Shown piece by piece: positions 1 through 9,055 of a stretch of 64,000 nt of DNA. The DNA is from Arthrobacter sp. ISL-72. Lineage in GTDB: Bacteria; Actinomycetota; Actinomycetes; Actinomycetales; Micrococcaceae. The notes under the pieces were generated by a model, which did no database searches, was not told the DNA's origin, and worked only from the letters and a program-made list of their open reading frames with translations. Each line of letters opens with the position of its first letter. Position 1 is the first letter of the stretch. The stretch spans positions 1 to 64,000 of the forward strand of contig NZ_JAGGPP010000002.1 in NCBI RefSeq assembly GCF_018613755.1. Reading direction: 5' to 3'. Position numbers and translations under genes: made by a program.

Positions 1-184
1 AGCCGCTCTCCGGGACAGAGAAGGAGCGGGCGAAAACGTCGCGTCGGGTCGGATCCGGCTCAACCACGGCCGCAATCTCCGCGCCAAACTTTCCGTTCGC
101 AATCCTTGCATAGCCCGTCCCCCGCGAACCGGCACCCACGACCGCGAGCTTTAACCCCGACCCAACTTCAGACTGACGGCTCCA
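1..184 (-). CDS. Gfo/Idh/MocA-family oxidoreductase, N-terminal part only
   Basis: The minus strand is open from 184 to the window edge. From about 154 downward it encodes LKLAVVGAGSRGTGYARIA, followed by a second beta strand ending AAVVEPDP. This is the Rossmann GxGxxG nucleotide-binding start of Gfo/Idh/MocA sugar oxidoreductases. The frame has a stop at 185-187 and no ATG, GTG or TTG before the Rossmann strand, so the native start may be lost by a junction near 155-185. The family oxidises or epimerises sugars and inositols with NAD(P); the substrate here is unknown. Orientation matches the sugar genes downstream of it on the same strand. The gene continues outside the window. Confidence 0.7.
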
Positions 185-1014
185 TCAGCTGGCCTTTCAT
201 ACAAAAATACCCTTCTGCAACAGGCTTAAATGAGTAACGGAGGTGCGGGAATGTCATCGCCACCGCCGTACAGCTACCGGGCGGATGCCGCCGTTCAGAC
301 AATCGAGGGACCCCTCCCTGGGCTACCTGCAATGAATCCGGCCTCAAGGCATTGGAATCATCGGCAGGGCGCACCATGGCGTGGTTGGATCTGCCCTGTC
401 CAGAGGGCAACGGCGCCCGCTCCCATAGGTGTGGCCGGGGAACTTCCAAGCCTCTGTATGCACTTACGGCAGGATCCATTTCTGGTGTTGTCCGCCATGA
501 AGTAGATGAGATAACTCGTCCCGCAGACTCTTTATGCGTTGTCCCACGTCAGGCGCGGGTTTGAGTTCGCTGTAGCGCCTCGGTTGTTCCAGCGGAGCCC
601 CGGTCACAGGCGTGGTTCGATGCGTTCAAATAAATTGCCTTTCCGCTGCCGCCTGCACGGTGGCCTTTCTTACGCCATCACCAACACCCCCGCTGCCATG
701 ACCGCTTTCACCACCGCCCCGCCGGACTGGCTGACCACTGCAGCTCAGAGCAAGCCAGCCAACACCTTTTCGCAGAGAAAGGGCCCAGCCGTGCGGCGCG
801 TCGTCGTCGTCGTCGACGACGCGCCGCACGGCAGGGTCCCGTTCTACCGCCGATATCCAAAGCCCTTCTAATTTTGCTTAGGAACGATGGAGGCGCCGGA
901 AACAGAGTTGAGCATAGTGGTCGTATGCCGGTGATTTATGAAGCAGACCGGCTGCGCGGGGTCCATTGGCCAAGCCACCTCGAAGTCCTTTCCCGAGTTG
1001 CGCCCTTGCCTGCG
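185..1014. other. Gene-poor stretch
   Basis: No open frame here resembles a known protein; the short frames on both strands are low-complexity and Arg/Pro-rich, as expected for random high-GC DNA. The only clear structure is the long hairpin at 788-832. The stretch separates the oxidoreductase fragment from the 3' end of the glycosidase gene at 1015. Confidence 0.6.
788..832. terminator. Perfect 19-bp inverted repeat (hairpin)
   Basis: Arms 788-806 and 814-832 are exact reverse complements with a 7-base loop (807-813, tcgtcgt). No T tract follows on either strand, so a classical intrinsic terminator is not certain. It lies about 180 bp beyond the 3' end of the minus-strand gene ending at 1015 and could stop its transcript; it could also be a recombination or protein-binding site. 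Confidence 0.5.
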
Positions 1015-3705
1015 TTACGGTTTTTTTCCTGGCGACGGGCGGTCTGCGGGGCTTTTCGCATGCGTGACGAGCTCGAAAGAGTCGATGGCACCGGCGCTGC
1101 TCCCGGCTGTTGCCGCGAACACCGTGACGGCGGTGGTCTGGGGCCCGGTGACGAATGACACGGTCTTGTTTGCCCACTGCCGGTCCACCACCGCAACGGC
1201 TACCGGTTCGGCGCCCGACTCCTGCACGCCGAACGAGACTTGCTGGCCGTCTCCAAGGGCCATCGCGGACCCGGAGAGGGTGTAACTGGTGTTCGGCTCA
1301 ACCTGGACGACCTGCTGGAGCTTAGTCTCGCCCCAGATGAGCTGGTGCCATTGGCCCGTCCGCGCCTCCCCGAAAATGGCTTTCGTCTGTCGTGCGTTCG
1401 TCGTGGTCCAAGGCGCGAGATAGGGGTTCTCGAAACCGCCGTTCGCCAAAACTCCCGTCGGCCCGTGCTCGCCTGGAGCAGAGATCACGAGTTCACTCAC
1501 CACAAACTTTCCCCAACTGGTTGCTGCTGCATTTACAGTGATTCGCAGTTCGGCCGCTACCACTTCGTCGAAGGTGACGTCCTGTTGCTCCCAGGTGCCG
1601 TCGGAATATTTCCAGTCCAGCGCCCTGTCTGTGACGATGTTGCGCCATTCGCCGTTCGCCTCCCGTACGTCGACGGTGATGTTCGTCATTGCCTGTTCGC
1701 GGGCGTACCAGTTTCGAATGGACAGGGAATTGATCGATTTCGGCTTGGGCCAACTGACGCTGATGGTGCCGGGGAAGCTTGGGTTCAAAGCACTCTCCCA
1801 AGTATTGGCATCGGAGCCGTCGAGCATCGCGGATACGGGCGATCCTCCTGCAAGCGTATCGAAGGAGGTGGTCACAGTCGGGATGGTTGTCCCAGGGGCC
1901 GTGGGTGCTGGAGCCGGCGCTGAACCAATGCCAGGGGTCCCGAAAGCGGTGACCGTTTTTGCCACGTTCCCTCCCCGCACACGTAGCTGTGTTGTTGACA
2001 CGCCGAGCTGCAGTTCTCCGGCGGTGCTGGGGGAGGCGCCGACCAGTATGGGTACCCATCGAGTGCCGTTCCAGCTGTCCACCGATACACGCGTTCCGCT
2101 AATGCCAAGCCGGTCGACGGCCGGCTTCCCATCGAAGGCCATTGTGACAGTCGACTCATCGACTTGGGAGATGGTCGCATCGAGCGGATGAGCGTCTGAT
2201 GCCTTCACGGTGGTGGTGCCGAGGACACTCCAGCTGCCGCTCGTCGCGCCGTTCAAGGCAAGGGTCACCCCTGGCTTGAAGCCGTTGTCTCGGTCTACGA
2301 TCGCGACAGCAAAGTCGTACCGGCCGGCGTTGACACCGGCCGGGGCAAACGTGACCTGGTCAGACGTGTCCGTGCCCTTAAGGATATATCCGGGGTCGAT
2401 GTCCGACAGGACGGTGTAGAGGGGCTGTCCTGTCGCTTTGTCGAGGAGGGCGTACGCAACCTGGTACTTGTTGTTCCATTGCGGCACGTCATTGGGAAGC
2501 CGACCGACGCCTAGGTTGCGCCAGGAAACCTGAACCGAAGCGCCGCCCGGACCCAGATGGGTCGGGATGGTCGCCTTGGCGGGGTAGAGGCGGTAGCCAC
2601 CATTCTCTATAAAGTACTGGACTAGGTCCGGTGCCTCCTTCATCCAGATTTCGGTGTCCTGGACCTGACGGAGATCGAGCGTGTTCGAATGCAATTCGAT
2701 CGCATCCGACATAGTAGAGGCCATCATTTCCCGCACCGATGAGTAGCTGTCGCCCTGCCACCAGCCCGCTGAAGTATTGAAGCTGTGGTAACAGTTCTCG
2801 CCAAGGACCGGCGTGGTGGGCCAATGCGAATTGATGTCCGCCTTGTCGCCAGCGCTGAGATACGTTTTGCAGCCGAGACTGTCTCGGCGGATCACGTAAC
2901 CGCGGTCGTTGATGGCGCGGTTCTGGCGCTCGGTTCCGAAAGTGTTCGGGCCGTACTGCAGACCCAGGAGGGTGCGGGGGAACGCCTTTGCGTAGCTAGC
3001 GGTGACCCACTCGTAGACTTGGTCACGCTGCGTCTCTGTGAGGTAGTTGTCGTGATCGTTCTCGCCCCACAGCCCCAGGCCCACACCGTCAACGAACATG
3101 GTCGTGGCCGGGTCGTCGAAATCCTCACCGAGCGAGTCAACCAGCTTGGTGTACTTTTCCTGAAAGATCGGGTCGTCGACGCGAGGGTTCTTTGCGGCGT
3201 CCCGCATCCAACTACCGACACCTGAGTCGAACACCCACTGGGGCGTTGCCTGGGAATGGTCGTAGTAGTCACCCCCCTGAACGATTACCCGCCATGCGAT
3301 CTTCAGTCCGCGCTGCTGCGCGCCTTGGATGATCTGGGCAAGATTGCTGTCACGCTCACGCCAGAGGAAGCGCCCCTCCTCAGGGTTCACTTGGTCCCAA
3401 GCGAGCCTTAGGTACAAATAGCTCGCCTTGTTGGATCCGCCGCTGGCATCCATCGCACTCCAGTAATCCGTGGCACTGGGCAGTGGTCCGTTGAAGCCTT
3501 CGAGGTACAGGCCTAATCCCATGCCAGGATTACGGATGAGACTGGTTTGGTCGGCTGTCGGGGTGATCGTTTTCATAGCCGCGACGTCAGGGGCCTTTCC
3601 AGTGACGGCGGGCGGCGCCGAAGCGGCGGTGGGCACTATGCCCGTTGTTAGCGACGCAGCCAGGAGAAGCGTGACCCCTGTATTGCGTAGATGGTTTTTT
3701 ATCAT
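1015..3705 (-). CDS. Secreted DUF4874/DUF4832 glycosidase-like protein with CBM modules
   Basis: 896 residues. The first 30 form a signal peptide (MIKNHLRNTG, hydrophobic core, TAASA cleavage region). Residues about 55-230 hold the NPGMG start and TIM-barrel-like strands (YLYLRLAWDQVNPEEG) typical of DUF4874; about 270-480 match DUF4832, including LGENCYHSF and the GVGRLPNDVPQWNNKY stretch. About 610-745 looks like an F5/8 type C (discoidin) module (WESALNPSFPGTISV) and about 750-885 like a CBM4/9-type jelly roll (NGGFENPYLAPW). The family is found with polysaccharide-degrading enzymes; activity is not assigned from sequence. The SDR gene at 3774 is 68 bp upstream in the same direction. A paralog at 13745 shares the identical signal peptide and leader (inverted duplication). 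Confidence 0.82.
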   Translation of the reverse strand: MIKNHLRNTGVTLLLAASLTTGIVPTAASAPPAVTGKAPDVAAMKTITPTADQTSLIRNPGMGLGLYLEGFNGPLPSATDYWSAMDASGGSNKASYLYLRLAWDQVNPEEGRFLWRERDSNLAQIIQGAQQRGLKIAWRVIVQGGDYYDHSQATPQWVFDSGVGSWMRDAAKNPRVDDPIFQEKYTKLVDSLGEDFDDPATTMFVDGVGLGLWGENDHDNYLTETQRDQVYEWVTASYAKAFPRTLLGLQYGPNTFGTERQNRAINDRGYVIRRDSLGCKTYLSAGDKADINSHWPTTPVLGENCYHSFNTSAGWWQGDSYSSVREMMASTMSDAIELHSNTLDLRQVQDTEIWMKEAPDLVQYFIENGGYRLYPAKATIPTHLGPGGASVQVSWRNLGVGRLPNDVPQWNNKYQVAYALLDKATGQPLYTVLSDIDPGYILKGTDTSDQVTFAPAGVNAGRYDFAVAIVDRDNGFKPGVTLALNGATSGSWSVLGTTTVKASDAHPLDATISQVDESTVTMAFDGKPAVDRLGISGTRVSVDSWNGTRWVPILVGASPSTAGELQLGVSTTQLRVRGGNVAKTVTAFGTPGIGSAPAPAPTAPGTTIPTVTTSFDTLAGGSPVSAMLDGSDANTWESALNPSFPGTISVSWPKPKSINSLSIRNWYAREQAMTNITVDVREANGEWRNIVTDRALDWKYSDGTWEQQDVTFDEVVAAELRITVNAAATSWGKFVVSELVISAPGEHGPTGVLANGGFENPYLAPWTTTNARQTKAIFGEARTGQWHQLIWGETKLQQVVQVEPNTSYTLSGSAMALGDGQQVSFGVQESGAEPVAVAVVDRQWANKTVSFVTGPQTTAVTVFAATAGSSAGAIDSFELVTHAKSPADRPSPGKKP

Positions 3706-3932
3706 CGTTGATTCCCATTCTCACTAGTTGAACGAATTGTGGCACGGCCACGTATCTGGGCTGTGTCCTTGCGTTATTTCAACAGCCGACACGAGCTTTT
3801 CTTCGCGAGGGGCAGTTCACCAACCTCCTTCGCCCAATGATCGAACGGGACCCATCCAAGATCCTCTCGGGCGTTCCCGGTATCCCACCGCGTCGCAGCG
3901 TCTCTGGACACCCCGTGATAGATTCCAAAACC
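3601..3932 (-). repeat. Inverted duplication, copy A (partner 13519-13849)
   Basis: Read on the minus strand, this 332-bp block nearly matches 13519-13849: the last 53 codons of the SDR gene, the intergenic leader, the ATG and the whole signal-peptide coding part of the DUF4832 gene. Differences are scattered substitutions and one indel in the intergenic part. Homology stops abruptly just after the signal peptide codons and, at the other end, at the GFGIYHG codons of the SDR. The two copies are inverted about 9.6 kb apart. Confidence 0.9.
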
Positions 3933-4562
3933 CGCACGCGCGGTCAACGCGGCCCTGACGAGGGCACGCATGTCGCCGGCTGACAACCAGGTATGGGCGT
4001 ACTCACGTTCTTCAAGTGGCCAACCAACCAGACCGAGCCGGAGACAAGAAACGGAATTTCCCATCTCGTCCTGATGGAGCCTGGCCAAGCCTTCAACCGC
4101 CACCTTTCCGGCACCATATGGGCAACAAGGCCTCGGTGGATGCGCTGGACTGATGCCGGATATTCCGTCCCGGTAATCCAGGCCGCTTGCGTGAACGGAA
4201 CTGGCTATAACGACGTTCTTCACTCCGGCGCGAGCGGCGGCGTCGAGGACATTGGCGGCGATTTCAACATTGCCCATGGCTTCGGCGACAGAGGAGACCG
4301 GTGAGGCGTTCGCAGCCAAATGGATAACAGCGTCCGCTCCGGCGACTGCCCGGTTGGCGAACCGGGGGTCGCGCAGGTCACCTTGCAGAAACTCATCCAC
4401 GCCTGGTGGCGGGGCGTCTTTGATCAGATCCGGCACGGATCTTCCGGTCGCCCGAACCTGATGGTCTCGGTGGAGATCATCCAGCAACAGCCGCCCGACC
4501 ATCCCCATGCCACCGGTAATCAACACAGGTATTTTTCCCAAAAGAAGTCTTCCCTTCGGCAT
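3774..4562 (-). CDS. Extended SDR, uronate dehydrogenase-like NAD(P)-dependent dehydrogenase/epimerase
   Basis: 262 residues. The N-terminus carries VLITGGMGMVG (Rossmann GxxGxxG), then HLAANASP at the end of strand 4 and the catalytic YGAGK (YxxxK) at mid protein with an upstream ASSVHASG serine loop. Overall order resembles uronate dehydrogenases, which oxidise hexuronates to aldarolactones, but sugar epimerases and aldose dehydrogenases share the fold. It probably forms an operon with the DUF4832 glycosidase 68 bp downstream. Its upstream region (4600-4730) duplicates the promoter of the ROK gene at 10186. A 53-codon copy of its 3' end lies at 13519. The related intact SDR at 23293 sits in the catabolic operon. 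Confidence 0.75.
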   Translation of the reverse strand: MPKGRLLLGKIPVLITGGMGMVGRLLLDDLHRDHQVRATGRSVPDLIKDAPPPGVDEFLQGDLRDPRFANRAVAGADAVIHLAANASPVSSVAEAMGNVEIAANVLDAAARAGVKNVVIASSVHASGLDYRDGISGISPAHPPRPCCPYGAGKVAVEGLARLHQDEMGNSVSCLRLGLVGWPLEEREYAHTWLSAGDMRALVRAALTARAGFGIYHGVSRDAATRWDTGNAREDLGWVPFDHWAKEVGELPLAKKSSCRLLK

Positions 4563-4608
4563 TTGCTGATGCCCACTTTCATGCCTTCACCAATCCGCTG
4601 GCCCAACC

Positions 4609-4880
4609 ACGATGTCACGAGCAATGATTACGAAGGCTTAATTTCATAAGTATGGTGCCGACCCTACGTGATGGCCCATTTAGGGGTCAAGAGGAGAGGT
4701 GAGTATTTGTTAAAATGAGCTTTAGTAAGAGAGGATCGACGACCATCGCTGGGTGAGGACAGTGCACCTCCTGACGAAGCATGAGGCTTCCATCGTGCTG
4801 CTTCTGCGACCCGGCTTTGAGCTGACAATTATGGAGACCAGCGAAGCGCCCGGTGTATCGAGACCCACGGTTGTGTACTG
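4609..4880 (+). repeat. Inverted duplication 2, copy A (partner 10046-10313)
   Basis: This block aligns with the reverse complement of 10046-10313: the same aatttcataa segment, the gtcaagaggagagg segment, the TTAAAA/TTTAGTAA operator-like element and the first codons of a ROK regulator. Substitutions are more numerous than in the outer duplication, so this one is probably older or less constrained. Confidence 0.8.
4707..4728. promoter_or_regulatory. Operator-like inverted repeat, relic copy
   Basis: ttgttaaa-atgagc-tttagtaa is the counterpart of the element at 10197-10218 in front of the intact ROK gene. It lies between the divergent SDR gene (3774-4562) and the ROK relic, so it could still bind the intact ROK protein and control the SDR/glycosidase operon. 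Inferred from position and symmetry. Confidence 0.45.
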
Positions 4881-4905
4881 GCCACCAGCGCAGCGGGCGC
4901 ATTAG
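4739..4905 (+). pseudogene. Relic of ROK regulator N-terminus
   Basis: The codons correspond to the first ~45 residues of the ROK protein encoded at 9056-10186 (the TKHEASIVLLLRPG helix region is nearly unchanged). The GTG start has become ACG (4739-4741), the strong Shine-Dalgarno is degraded and a frame slip follows within ten codons. Homology ends near 4900, before the DNA-binding domain is complete. It cannot make a regulator. Confidence 0.75.
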
Positions 4906-4954
4906 TTGACCGTCCGTTGGGCAAAACTCATGGCCATTGACGAGCGACCTCTTG

Positions 4955-5125
4955 AGCAGCGGCATTGCACTGGATGTGGTCCCTGGGGCGAGGAAGGCGG
5001 GCGGTCACGTGATGGGAGGAACTTGGGCTGGAAGGGTGATGTGTACTGTCTTCCGCTCGATGCTGACCGTCAGTAGTCCGTGCGGCGTGGGTACGGCGGC
5101 CGTCAATGAACTCAATGCCATTTAG
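4955..5125 (-). pseudogene. Probable relic of an alpha-L-rhamnosidase (GH78) C-terminus
   Basis: Read on the minus strand from about 5125, a frame encodes TPHGLLTVSIERKTVHITLP followed by VPP, broken by a stop, then PGTTSSAMPL. This resembles the C-terminal beta-sandwich of bacterial rhamnosidases, which typically reads TPYG-x-hydrophobic-W then VPPGTTA. Only about 55 codons remain, interrupted by at least one stop. The assignment rests on a short motif and could be another glycosidase beta domain. Confidence 0.35.
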
Positions 5126-5753
5126 CCTGAACCTGATAGATCACCGGCCCCGCCACGTCCACGAACAGGATATGACGGGGGCTGGGCACCAACGTGCTGG
5201 AGATGCCTCAGAAGGTTCAGGCATGGTGCGCACCACAATGCGGAGTGTGGGATGGCATAGGTGTTTGACCAGTACGCCTGATCCCACTTTGTAAGAGCAC
5301 ACGTTATACAGCTGCGCAGCTGTCCATGTTGGGACCGCCATGCTGGTCGACATTCAAGGCTGCGTCGTGAATGCTTGCCGAACCGATAGCAATAAGCCCC
5401 AGCCCCGCACTGTCCCGGCAAAGACTACAGAAGCGCGGTCGCCTGCCCCTTGGGTCATCTTCTTCCATTGATCCGCCGAAAATTGAGTGCTGCGGTATCG
5501 CGGAGTGTGCGCCACGGAGGAATCAGACCCGTTCCATCGAGTAGAACCTGGAGGACTGCTTCGGTAAGTATGTCCAACCCTGGCCTCAGGCACGAAGATC
5601 TGCGAACCGCGGCGAAAAAGCAGCATCCACGGCCCGACTCGCCCACGTGAGCGCCATTCCGCTACCGCACATAGAGTTGCACTTCGAAGAGTCCCCGGTC
5701 TGGCGAAGGCGCTCTTTGAGCTGCTCCCGGTCCTAAGTGCAGTATTGAAATGC
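5126..5753. other. Gene-poor stretch among glycosidase relics
   Basis: I see no intact gene. Minus-strand frames extend through much of it but match nothing I recognise, and no start has a convincing ribosome binding site. It probably holds further decayed pieces of the sugar cluster, being enclosed by GH78- and GH43-type relics on the same strand. Confidence 0.4.
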
Positions 5754-6577
5754 CTAGTGGCTAACCACGCCTGTCGAGAGATCGAGGCTCCATGTCTCGT
5801 GCCAGGAAAGCTGTGCTTTGCCGGCCTGGATTTCGATGGGCAAAACGACCGTTCTGGAATTGAAGAGGTCACTTCTATTCCAGCGGTCACCAATGTAAAT
5901 GTGCGTGGTTCGTTCCGAGCCTGACACCGGTACGATCACGCTCACCTGTGAGTCGAAAGTACGGGAACCAGGCTTCGCGAAGTCGCGCCAGGCGGACCAG
6001 GGCCCCTGCAGAGATTCCGCTGTCGAGTACTTATTGTCGTTGGTGTTCCATCCCGTCAGGTCTGACCCAAACAGGTAGTAGAGCCCGTCTTGGTATATGA
6101 GGACAGGCGATTCATATCCGTGGCTCCCATCGTCCTTGAGAGTGGTTGAGAGCAGGCGCTCCACGCTGAGGTAGTCGTGTCCGAGTTGGTAGATATGGAG
6201 TCCGTTTTTCCGGTCTTCGGAGAGGAGGATTCCGGATCCGGAAGGGTCCTGAAAGACGCCTATGTCCCGGCTTTCATTGCCCATGGGGCGGTGGCTGCCG
6301 TGACTTTCGGCCGCTCCACCACGCGATATCGGGCGGTGTCGCCCTCTGTTGTCGACCCAAGGGAAGTTCCTTCGTGCCGCCATTCAGAGAAATTGGTCGT
6401 GGAATAGCACTCCACTGATGTGAACGTTCCCCCGTTCGACTTCTCCTCGCCCCAGGCGTAATAACGGCCCGCGTGCGCCATCACACCGACCCCGTGCAGT
6501 TGAGCGACTTTTCCATGCTGGTCTTTGAAAGGCTCCCCGGTCCGGATGGAGCCAGAGGAGCTGAAAGTAATGGTCAT
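5754..6577 (-). pseudogene. GH43-like glycosidase, frameshifted and internally deleted
   Basis: The N-terminal frame (6577 to about 6260) reads like the first blades of a GH43 subfamily of the galactan 1,3-beta-galactosidase type: AQLHGVGVMAHAGRYYAWGE, then YRVVERPKV. The family then normally has a blade with a GKYVMW-type strand and SRD. Here the frame shifts and resumes as ESRDIGVFQDPSGSG in another frame, running to the stop at 5754 with recognisable blades (SPVLIYQDGLYYLFGSDLTGW). About 40 residues are missing at the junction. The product would be inactive. It lies on the minus strand among other glycosidase relics. Confidence 0.72.
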
Positions 6578-6715
6578 TCGGGGAGGTCCTTTTCATAGGT
6601 GAAGCCGTACGGAACGTCGGCATGTGCCACACGGATGGAGATGCTGTCTCTAACGTCAGGCGAAGATCTCATCTTTTGTTCCTGGTCTTGAACGAGGCTG
6701 AGCGTCAGCCGGTGA

Positions 6716-6871
6716 ATGCAACATGCTGGAATTCGGCGCTCCAGCGATGCTCGGCCAGATCGTGGGCGGGACCACGGCGGAAGCTCCCGTGAAACGGAGG
6801 AGCCCCGCGTGATCGTCGCTGAGGAAGCTGACATCGAGTGGTTCTCCCAGCGCCGTCCAGTTGTTCTTTGT
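6716..6871 (-). pseudogene. Relic of a GH43 C-terminal beta-sandwich
   Basis: Directly behind the GH13 stop codon the minus strand encodes NNWTALGEPLDVSFLSDD, then LLRFTGA, and after a frame slip AHDLAEHRWSAEFQHVAF. This is the tail pattern of GH43 xylosidase/arabinosidase proteins (F-TG-hydrophobic-G...AxDL...ADFxxFxY). The catalytic propeller is absent, so the GH13 gene appears to have been joined to the end of a deleted GH43 gene. Confidence 0.5.
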
Positions 6872-8497
6872 TTAGTGAACCCACCAGGCGGTGGTGTTTG
6901 GGGGCATCATGTTGTCCTTGAACGGACAACTGGTCAAGGTTGGTTCTGATCCCATCGGCGACCGCACCGGAACGTCGCCCGCGTTGACGACGCAGGTGAA
7001 ATGTTCGCCCCGATCGAACGCGATCACGTCGCTGCCGACGTCAAAGGATCGGAACATCGTATTTCCAGCAAGGTGCTCCTTGCGGATCGCGAGGGCTTTC
7101 TGATACAGGTTCCACGTCGAATCCCTTTGAGCACGCTCCGTCTCAACGCTATATGCGCTGAAGTACTCGGGCTGTGGTAGCCAGGTGGACGTGCCGACAG
7201 TGAACCCGAAAGGAGGTTCGGCGCCTTGCCAAGGGATTGGCACCCGACAGCCGTCACGTCCGCGTCGGCCACCGTTGGTATTACGGAAGACGGGGTCTTT
7301 CAGTGTGTCCGCGGGGAGGTCGGTCACTTCGGGAAGTCCGAGTTCGTCGCCTTGGAAGATGTAGGTTGAGCCGGGAAGAGCAAGGATCAAAAGAGCAGCA
7401 GCCCGTGCCCGCAGCTCACCGAGCTCTTCATCTCCCCGTGAGACTCCGGGTGCCCCGCCGGCGTATCGGGTCGCGGCACGCACCGTGTCGTGGTTTCCGA
7501 GCACCCACGTGACTGGGGATGCGGTATCGCGAGCTTGCTGAAGCCCGTTGGCGATCGCCTCCCGCATCGACTGGCCGTCCCAATTCACGTTCATGAACTC
7601 GAAAAAGAATCCCTGGTGAAGCTGGTCGGCGCCAATATAGTCCCGGAGATAACGGGATCCCAGACCGGTGATCTCACCCACGAGGGGACGCTCGGCGCCG
7701 TCCTTTTCGGCGTAGGTGTCCACAAGTTTGCGCCAGTTGCGGTACACGTCGTGCACTTCCGGCTGATTCCACGCCAAGGCATTTGCAGCGTCGCCGACAC
7801 GTTCTTCTTCGAAGGGGTTATCCGCATCGGGGAGGTCTGGGTGCTTGAACAGTCCCTGCGCGGCGTCGAGACGGAAGCCGTCTACGCCCAGGTCGAGCCA
7901 GAATCGGAGGACATCGTAGAAGAATGCCGCGGTGGAGGGGTTGCGCCAGTTGAAGTCGGGCTGTTCGGCCGTGAACAGGTGAAGGTACCACTGGCCGTCG
8001 TCGACGCGGGACCAGGCTGATCCTCCAAACATGGAACGCCAATTGTTGGGGGGGAGTTGGCCGTGTTCGCCTCGCCCGTCCTGGAAGTGGAATCGGCTTC
8101 GGGCTTCGCTTCCCGGAGCGGCATTGAGGGCCTTGCGGAAGAGTGGATGTTCGATGGAGCAGTGGTTTGCGACGATGTCGATGATGACTCGGAGGCCGAA
8201 CTCGTGGGCACCGCTGAGAAACTCTTTGAAGTCCTCAAGCGTGCCGTAGTCGGGGTCGACGTCGGTGTAATCGGTGATGTCATATCCCTGGTCGTGATTG
8301 GGGGACGGGTAGAAGGGATTTAGCCAGATTCCCGAGACGCCGAGGTCGCGCAAGTAGGGAAGCCGGTCGCGGATTCCGTTGAAGTCGCCAATTCCATCGC
8401 CATTGCTGTCACTGAATGACCGCGGATAAATCTGGTAGATCGCCGCTTCCCGCCACCACGAGTCCGTGATGCTCCGCGCCGAGGCGGTGATGGTCAT
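6872..8497 (-). CDS. GH13 alpha-glucosidase / oligo-1,6-glucosidase-like enzyme
   Basis: 541 residues, no signal peptide, therefore cytoplasmic. The GH13 order is complete: IYQIYPRSFSDSNGDGIGD at 20-38, DIVANH around 107, nucleophile D211 in DGFRLDAAQG, acid/base E275 in LVGEITG, and transition-state D337 in VLGNHDT. The family hydrolyses short alpha-glucosides taken up by ABC importers. The start overlaps by 4 bp the stop of an ABC permease remnant, which shows that this enzyme once followed a sugar importer now lost. It should work on alpha-1,4 or alpha-1,6 (possibly sucrose- or trehalulose-type) glucosides; the exact linkage cannot be read. Confidence 0.92.
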   Translation of the reverse strand: MTITASARSITDSWWREAAIYQIYPRSFSDSNGDGIGDFNGIRDRLPYLRDLGVSGIWLNPFYPSPNHDQGYDITDYTDVDPDYGTLEDFKEFLSGAHEFGLRVIIDIVANHCSIEHPLFRKALNAAPGSEARSRFHFQDGRGEHGQLPPNNWRSMFGGSAWSRVDDGQWYLHLFTAEQPDFNWRNPSTAAFFYDVLRFWLDLGVDGFRLDAAQGLFKHPDLPDADNPFEEERVGDAANALAWNQPEVHDVYRNWRKLVDTYAEKDGAERPLVGEITGLGSRYLRDYIGADQLHQGFFFEFMNVNWDGQSMREAIANGLQQARDTASPVTWVLGNHDTVRAATRYAGGAPGVSRGDEELGELRARAAALLILALPGSTYIFQGDELGLPEVTDLPADTLKDPVFRNTNGGRRGRDGCRVPIPWQGAEPPFGFTVGTSTWLPQPEYFSAYSVETERAQRDSTWNLYQKALAIRKEHLAGNTMFRSFDVGSDVIAFDRGEHFTCVVNAGDVPVRSPMGSEPTLTSCPFKDNMMPPNTTAWWVH

Positions 8498-8619
8498 TTG
8501 ACGGCTCCGTATAAAAGGCCCCGAATGAGTTGGGGTTCGAATCTGAGGGATGCGATCACGACGGGCATGGATGCGGGAAACAGCGGGACTCCTGAGTACT
8601 CGGTGCCGAAGACAACCAT
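8494..8619 (-). pseudogene. C-terminal remnant of an ABC sugar-transport permease (MalG/LacG type)
   Basis: The last 40 codons read GTEYSGVPLFPASMP, a hydrophobic stretch, then RGLLYGAVK, the terminal motif of MalG/LacG-type inner-membrane permeases (FVRGLTAGAVKG). Upstream sequence is unrelated, and no substrate-binding or partner permease gene remains. The 4-bp overlap with the GH13 start preserves the old operon arrangement. Confidence 0.65.
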
Positions 8620-9055
8620 CGGCCCTGCCGATTTATCAAACGACTTTTTGTAATGCCAGGATCGACGATATATCCAAGGCACCGCTTAACGCAATTTGAT
8701 TTTCATAAAACGAGGACTGCGATGCGGTTACGCGAACCCGCGATAGTTGCGTGGTGAGTCGAACGCGCATTTGCACCCAGGATGCCCTGGTGTTCTTCGC
8801 CTTGTACTGGATCCCGCGGGGACCGAGCAGTCGTTGACGTGTCCGATCGGGAAGACCAAACGAGGTGGCTCATCCGGCCGCAAGGGGCCGCCGGAACCGA
8901 AGCATGTTTGGCATGTTCCTCGAGTCGCCGCGATCTCGCTGAACCTCAGGTCCTGCCGTGAAGGCGCGCCCACGATGATGGTGGAGAACTCTCCCGCGTC
9001 GGGATACAACTCGAAAGCCACGAGAAACCTCGGTTCTCGGCCAGTGGCCCTTCGC
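8620..9055. other. Stretch between permease remnant and ROK gene
   Basis: No recognisable intact gene. A minus-strand frame overlapping the ROK 3' end includes RFLVAFELYPDAGEFSTI and a CQTCFGSGG segment but has no family I recognise. The junction that truncated the permease lies near 8620-8700. Confidence 0.4.
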
